Assembly: GCA_963693305.1 (NCBI GenBank)
Contig: OY855908.1
Location: 31,243,805 to 31,307,804 of the forward strand
DNA length: 64,000 nucleotides
Origin: Meandrina meandrites
Taxonomy: Eukaryota; Cnidaria; Anthozoa; Scleractinia; Meandrinidae
Direction: 5' to 3'
The notes below the pieces were generated by a model. That model worked only from the letters and a program-made list of their open reading frames with translations. It ran no database searches and was not told where the DNA came from. Shown piece by piece: positions 61,501 to 64,000 of the stretch (positions are counted from its first letter, which is position 1; every line of letters starts with the position of its first letter). Made by a program: the position numbers and the translations under genes.

Positions 61501-64000
61501 GGTCACCAGTTTTTACCCTAATTTTTGCCGAAAAAAAGCAACAAAAACTAAAAGCTCATATTCAAATCAAATCACTCTTGAAGGTAATTGCCTTTAGTTA
61601 ATTTTTGGCCTAAACCCATGTTTTATTTGATTTCTACACAGTTATTTGAGACCGGAAACAGCGCAAGGTATCTTTGTTAATTTCAAGCGGCTCTTGGAAG
61701 CTAATAATGGAAGGCTGCCATTTGCAGCTGCTCAGATTGGACCTGCCTTCAGAAATGAGATCTCGCCTCGTGCAGGACTTCTAAGAGTAAGGTATGAGAC
61801 TGGTACATTTCTGTCATGTTTGTAAGTCTGTAAGTGACCCGCCTCCATATTTACCCAATGTAAGATAAAACTTCGCCATTCTACAAGACAGAAACTGATA
61901 TCATGTTGTTTTTTTTCTGGATAGCGGAATTGGAGTTGTTCTGAAATATTTGCAGAAGAACAACACGTTTTTCACTTTGCATTTTCAATTTCCAGTATAT
62001 ACATTGGCATTATCCGGAATAAATTTTGCACTTTATTCAAAGAAAAACTTGGTTCAAAATAAAGGATTGTACCTCAAGAAACGTACACTAATTTCTTTTT
62101 CATGTGAAAAAAAAACTTGGATATTGTGATGTACCCCCTCTCTCAAAAAAAAAAATCCTGTAACAGAGCAATGTCACAGGATTTGTGCATTGAGTACTAA
62201 TTTTGGGCCTGTTTTTAATAATCATATCTTTTTCTTTTGTTTTCTTTTTCATTTAGAGAATTTACACTAGCTGAAATTGAACACTTTGTCGATCCATGTG
62301 ACAAAAGCCATCCCAAGTTTGGAAATGTGAGTTCACAAAAAGTTACGCTGTATCCATCAGAACACCAGATTGAAGGAAAACCTGCCGTGAACATCACTTT
62401 AGAAGATGCTGTCAATCAGGTCAGTGGTAATCCTTCCTATGGCTACTTTAATAATATCTGTTACTTGTTACAGGAGCTTTGTCATGCAATTCAATGCCAA
62501 TGTAACGCAATTCAATGACAATGTCACACAAGGCGTTTCATATGTCACATCAGTAAAGGTTGATTTCCACTAGTGACCAGCCTGACTAGCCTGCAGTGCA
62601 GGCATATGTGTGCATTTCAGATTGCATATGCCACTGCTGTTCTCACTAGCTTGTGCTGGTATGTAAGACATAATTATGTTTAGCCTTTAGGGGTGGGATA
62701 AGGGTGAATAATAAGAAATTTATTGTTATTTTTATTTCTTACCGTATTTCCTTGCTAAGTTTCTCTATTTAATTCATCACCAGAAAATTGTTAGTTCCCA
62801 GACCATGGGGTACTTCCTTGGCCGAGTGTTCCTGTTCCTGTTGAAGGTTGGGGCTGACCCAAGCAAGATCCGCTTCAGACAGCACATGTTCAATGAGATG
62901 GCACATTACGCCTGTGATTGCTGGGATGCAGAACTCCTCACCTCTTATGTGAGTATTGGTGATCATGAGAGCACGCACCAAAACCAGGTCTGATGAGATC
63001 ATGCAAAGGGCAGAGGCAGATCGAGAAAACACAAGTAACTGTAGAGAAAGCTAGAGGTTTTGAATTAGGCCTAATGCTTTCTCCCCTTACACACTGTGAT
63101 TTTTGTGAATGCTCATGTCGCTTAACCAGTACTACTGCTGCTACTGCTAAGTGTTACTGCTGCTGCTCTTGCCACTGCCACTGCTGCTGCTGCTGCTTCT
63201 GCTACTGCTACTGCTACTACACTACTACTACTGCTACTGCTACTTCCGCTGCTGCAGCCACTGCTGCTACTGCTACTGCTGCTGCAGCCACTGCTACTAC
63301 TGCTACTGCTACTTCCGCTGCTGCAGCCAGTGCTGCTACTGCTACTGCTGCTGCAGCCACTGCTACTACTGCTACTGCTACTTCAACCACTGCTGCTGCA
63401 GCCGCTGCTACTACTGCTACTGCTGCTGCTACTGCTACTGCAGCCACTGCTGCTACTGCTACTGCTGTTGCTGCTGCCGCTTCTGCTATCATGATTTTCT
63501 CATTTCTTCGTGCCAGTAGGGACATTACGCCGTTCCAACGAAGTATACTGAGCAGTAATTATCATAATTTAATTGACTACTAATAAGTGTTTATGTTTTC
63601 CCAGGGCTGGATAGAATGCGTTGGATGTGCAGACAGAGCTTGCTATGACTTGTCAGTCCACACGAAAGCAGCTGGAGAAAAACTTGTCGCTCAAGTTGAT
63701 CTTGCACAACCTGTATCCTTACCTGTTACATCCAACAAAGCCTCGTTATTTTGTTTTATTTTGTACTTCCAGTTTTGAAGGTGATATGTGATCTTCGCAG
63801 TGAATTTTTACTTCCAGTTTTGTTTGTAAAGTAGTTTTATTTCATCCTTGACTCGCAGTGTTTAGGAAATGATCGATGTGGTTGAAGTAGTGCCAGAGAA
63901 ACCCGCCATAGGAAAAGCGTTTAAAAAAGAAGGGAAAATTGTGATGGATTATCTCGCTCAGATGGACAAAGATAGCATCAAGGAATTCGAGGACAAACTT
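55591..64000 (+). CDS. GARS1: Glycyl-tRNA synthetase, 5' 12 exons (gene runs off the window)
   Basis: Class II synthetase that charges tRNA-Gly. Exons: 55591-55833, 57706-57807, 58062-58164, 58618-58759, 59091-59179, 59523-59599, 61241-61386, 61642-61791, 62257-62419, 62784-62948, 63605-63712, 63866-64000 (window edge). These encode 541 residues of an expected roughly 700-740. A WHEP domain spans about residues 82-125 (GDLVRKLK...IDVAIKELK). The catalytic core has [23 protein letters not shown] (302-312), motif 2 [11 protein letters not shown] (337-347) and [10 protein letters not shown]. Residues 1-60 upstream of Met61 (55771) are rich in F, R, K and S without acidic residues until the end, a mitochondrial presequence. 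Motif 3 and the anticodon-binding domain lie beyond 64000. Introns carry several MITEs and a triplet repeat. Confidence 0.97.
56360..56520. repeat. G-rich repeat in GARS1 intron 1
   Basis: Long G runs (about 56380-56403 and 56488-56498) in one orientation flank a non-coding segment. Probably a member of the poly-G MITE group, but the ends cannot be defined. Confidence 0.4.
56952..56988. repeat. Perfect 12-bp-arm palindrome with YY1-like arms
   Basis: GCCATATTTGTG and CACAAATATGGC are separated by 13 bases. It sits in GARS1 intron 1 and could be a foldback remnant or a paired protein-binding site. Confidence 0.6.
58203..58310. repeat. Foldback repeat in GARS1 intron 3
   Basis: Arms of about 47 bp (AGTAGATAAAATATGAACGG... 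and its inverted match) surround a short loop, with a few mismatches. A small MITE. Confidence 0.6.
59209..59421. mobile_element. Diverged TA-type MITE in GARS1 intron 5
   Basis: Left TTGTGGTTCCAGAAAATATT and right GTATGGATATTTTGTGGGAC resemble the ends of the poly-G MITE family at 32404. It is more decayed. Confidence 0.55.
59636..60540. repeat. GATGACGTCATC-containing repeat region in GARS1 intron 6
   Basis: AAGCGATGACGTCATC near 59651 recurs as AAGCGATGACGATGACGT near 60051. An inverted ACGTCATCGCTT lies near 60517. The arrangement suggests one or two nested foldback elements; exact ends are not clear. Confidence 0.4.
60653..61178. mobile_element. 526-bp foldback element with about 50-bp inverted ends
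   Basis: Ends AGTTCGTATAGTGTGATC... are matched inverted at the right, continuing through GGGTGAGAGTAGTTCTGAGA. No target duplication is obvious. It contains the hammerhead-like motif at 60709-60755. It lies in GARS1 intron 6, ending about 60 bp before exon 7. Confidence 0.75.
60709..60755 (-). ncRNA. Hammerhead-ribozyme-like motif
   Basis: Reading the minus strand: stem I strand TGACT, core CTGAAGA (60748-60742), one extra base, a stem II of GAC/GTC plus CC/GG with U-U mismatches, GAAA (60721-60718), then C, then GTC (60716-60714), then AGTCA, which pairs with the first strand. This is the type I hammerhead order with a minimal stem III, as in Penelope-like elements and retrozymes. The extra base and U-U mismatches make activity uncertain. 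Confidence 0.4.
63125..63490 (+). repeat. Imperfect CTG/CTA triplet repeat with 69-bp higher-order unit, GARS1 intron 10
   Basis: Triplets CTG, CTA, and interspersed CAG-C blocks run for about 360 bp. ACTTCCGCTGCTGCAGCC-type landmarks begin at 63242, 63311 and 63380, giving an exact 69-bp period. Open frames on both strands here (poly-Ala, poly-Cys/Leu, poly-Thr) are by-products of the repeat. Confidence 0.9.

Noticed and set aside
63217..63525. Long alanine-, cysteine/leucine- or threonine-rich open frames on both strands
   Set aside because: They are translations of the CTG/CTA triplet repeat inside a GARS1 intron; open in several frames at once and without splice context.
1..64000. CRISPR arrays, bacterial operons or phage modules
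   Set aside because: None seen. Introns, polyadenylation signals, SINEs and animal gene families show this is nuclear animal DNA, not microbial contamination.

Overview
This is a nuclear genomic window from an animal, most likely an anthozoan cnidarian such as a stony coral or sea anemone. The reasons are compact multi-exon genes with GT-AG introns, an AT-rich background, no bacterial-type operons, and many short inverted-repeat elements with long poly-G/poly-C tracts. The host assignment is inference. Five ancestral gene families are legible, all housekeeping and mostly tied to translation or mitochondria.

Layout: (1) about 560-16.5 kb, plus strand: a complete 16-coding-exon BZW/5MP gene (eIF5-mimic translation regulator), whose introns carry a LINE fragment, a tRNA-derived SINE and several foldback elements. 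(2) 17.2-24.0 kb, minus strand: a complete 8-exon mitochondrial ribosomal protein mL45 gene, convergent with BZW. (3) 24.1-53.0 kb, plus strand: a tandem array of NDUFA4 (COXFA4, cytochrome c oxidase-associated subunit) genes. There are three paralogue types, A, B and C, and each occurs twice because about 15 kb (20658-36118) is repeated in direct orientation at 37552-50897. The two units are not equivalent. A1 has lost exon 3, C1 lacks exons 3-4, and unit 2 carries only exons 1-2 of mL45. A2, B1, B2 and C2 look intact. (4) 54.6-55.45 kb, minus strand: an intronless AlkD-type HEAT-repeat DNA alkylation repair protein. (5) 55.6 kb to the window end, plus strand: glycyl-tRNA synthetase (GARS1), divergent from the AlkD gene. 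It has an in-frame upstream start that adds a mitochondrial presequence. Its 3' part lies outside the window.

Two divergent promoters stand out. The mL45/NDUFA4-A promoter has two CRE palindromes and a YY1-like site over the mL45 start codon. The AlkD/GARS promoter is about 140 bp.

The two duplication units serve as each other's empty-site control, so several insertions can be read at base level: a 1570-bp and a 588-bp CAGG-ended element with 5-bp target duplications, and an 825-bp element at TTAA. Other mobile DNA includes a MULE-like 745-bp element with a 9-bp target duplication, an 8-bp-target-duplication foldback, a poly-G TA-type MITE family, tRNA-derived SINEs, and two sequences resembling hammerhead ribozyme cores. 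The main caveat is that near-identical direct repeats of this size can be uncollapsed haplotypes in an assembly rather than a real duplication.
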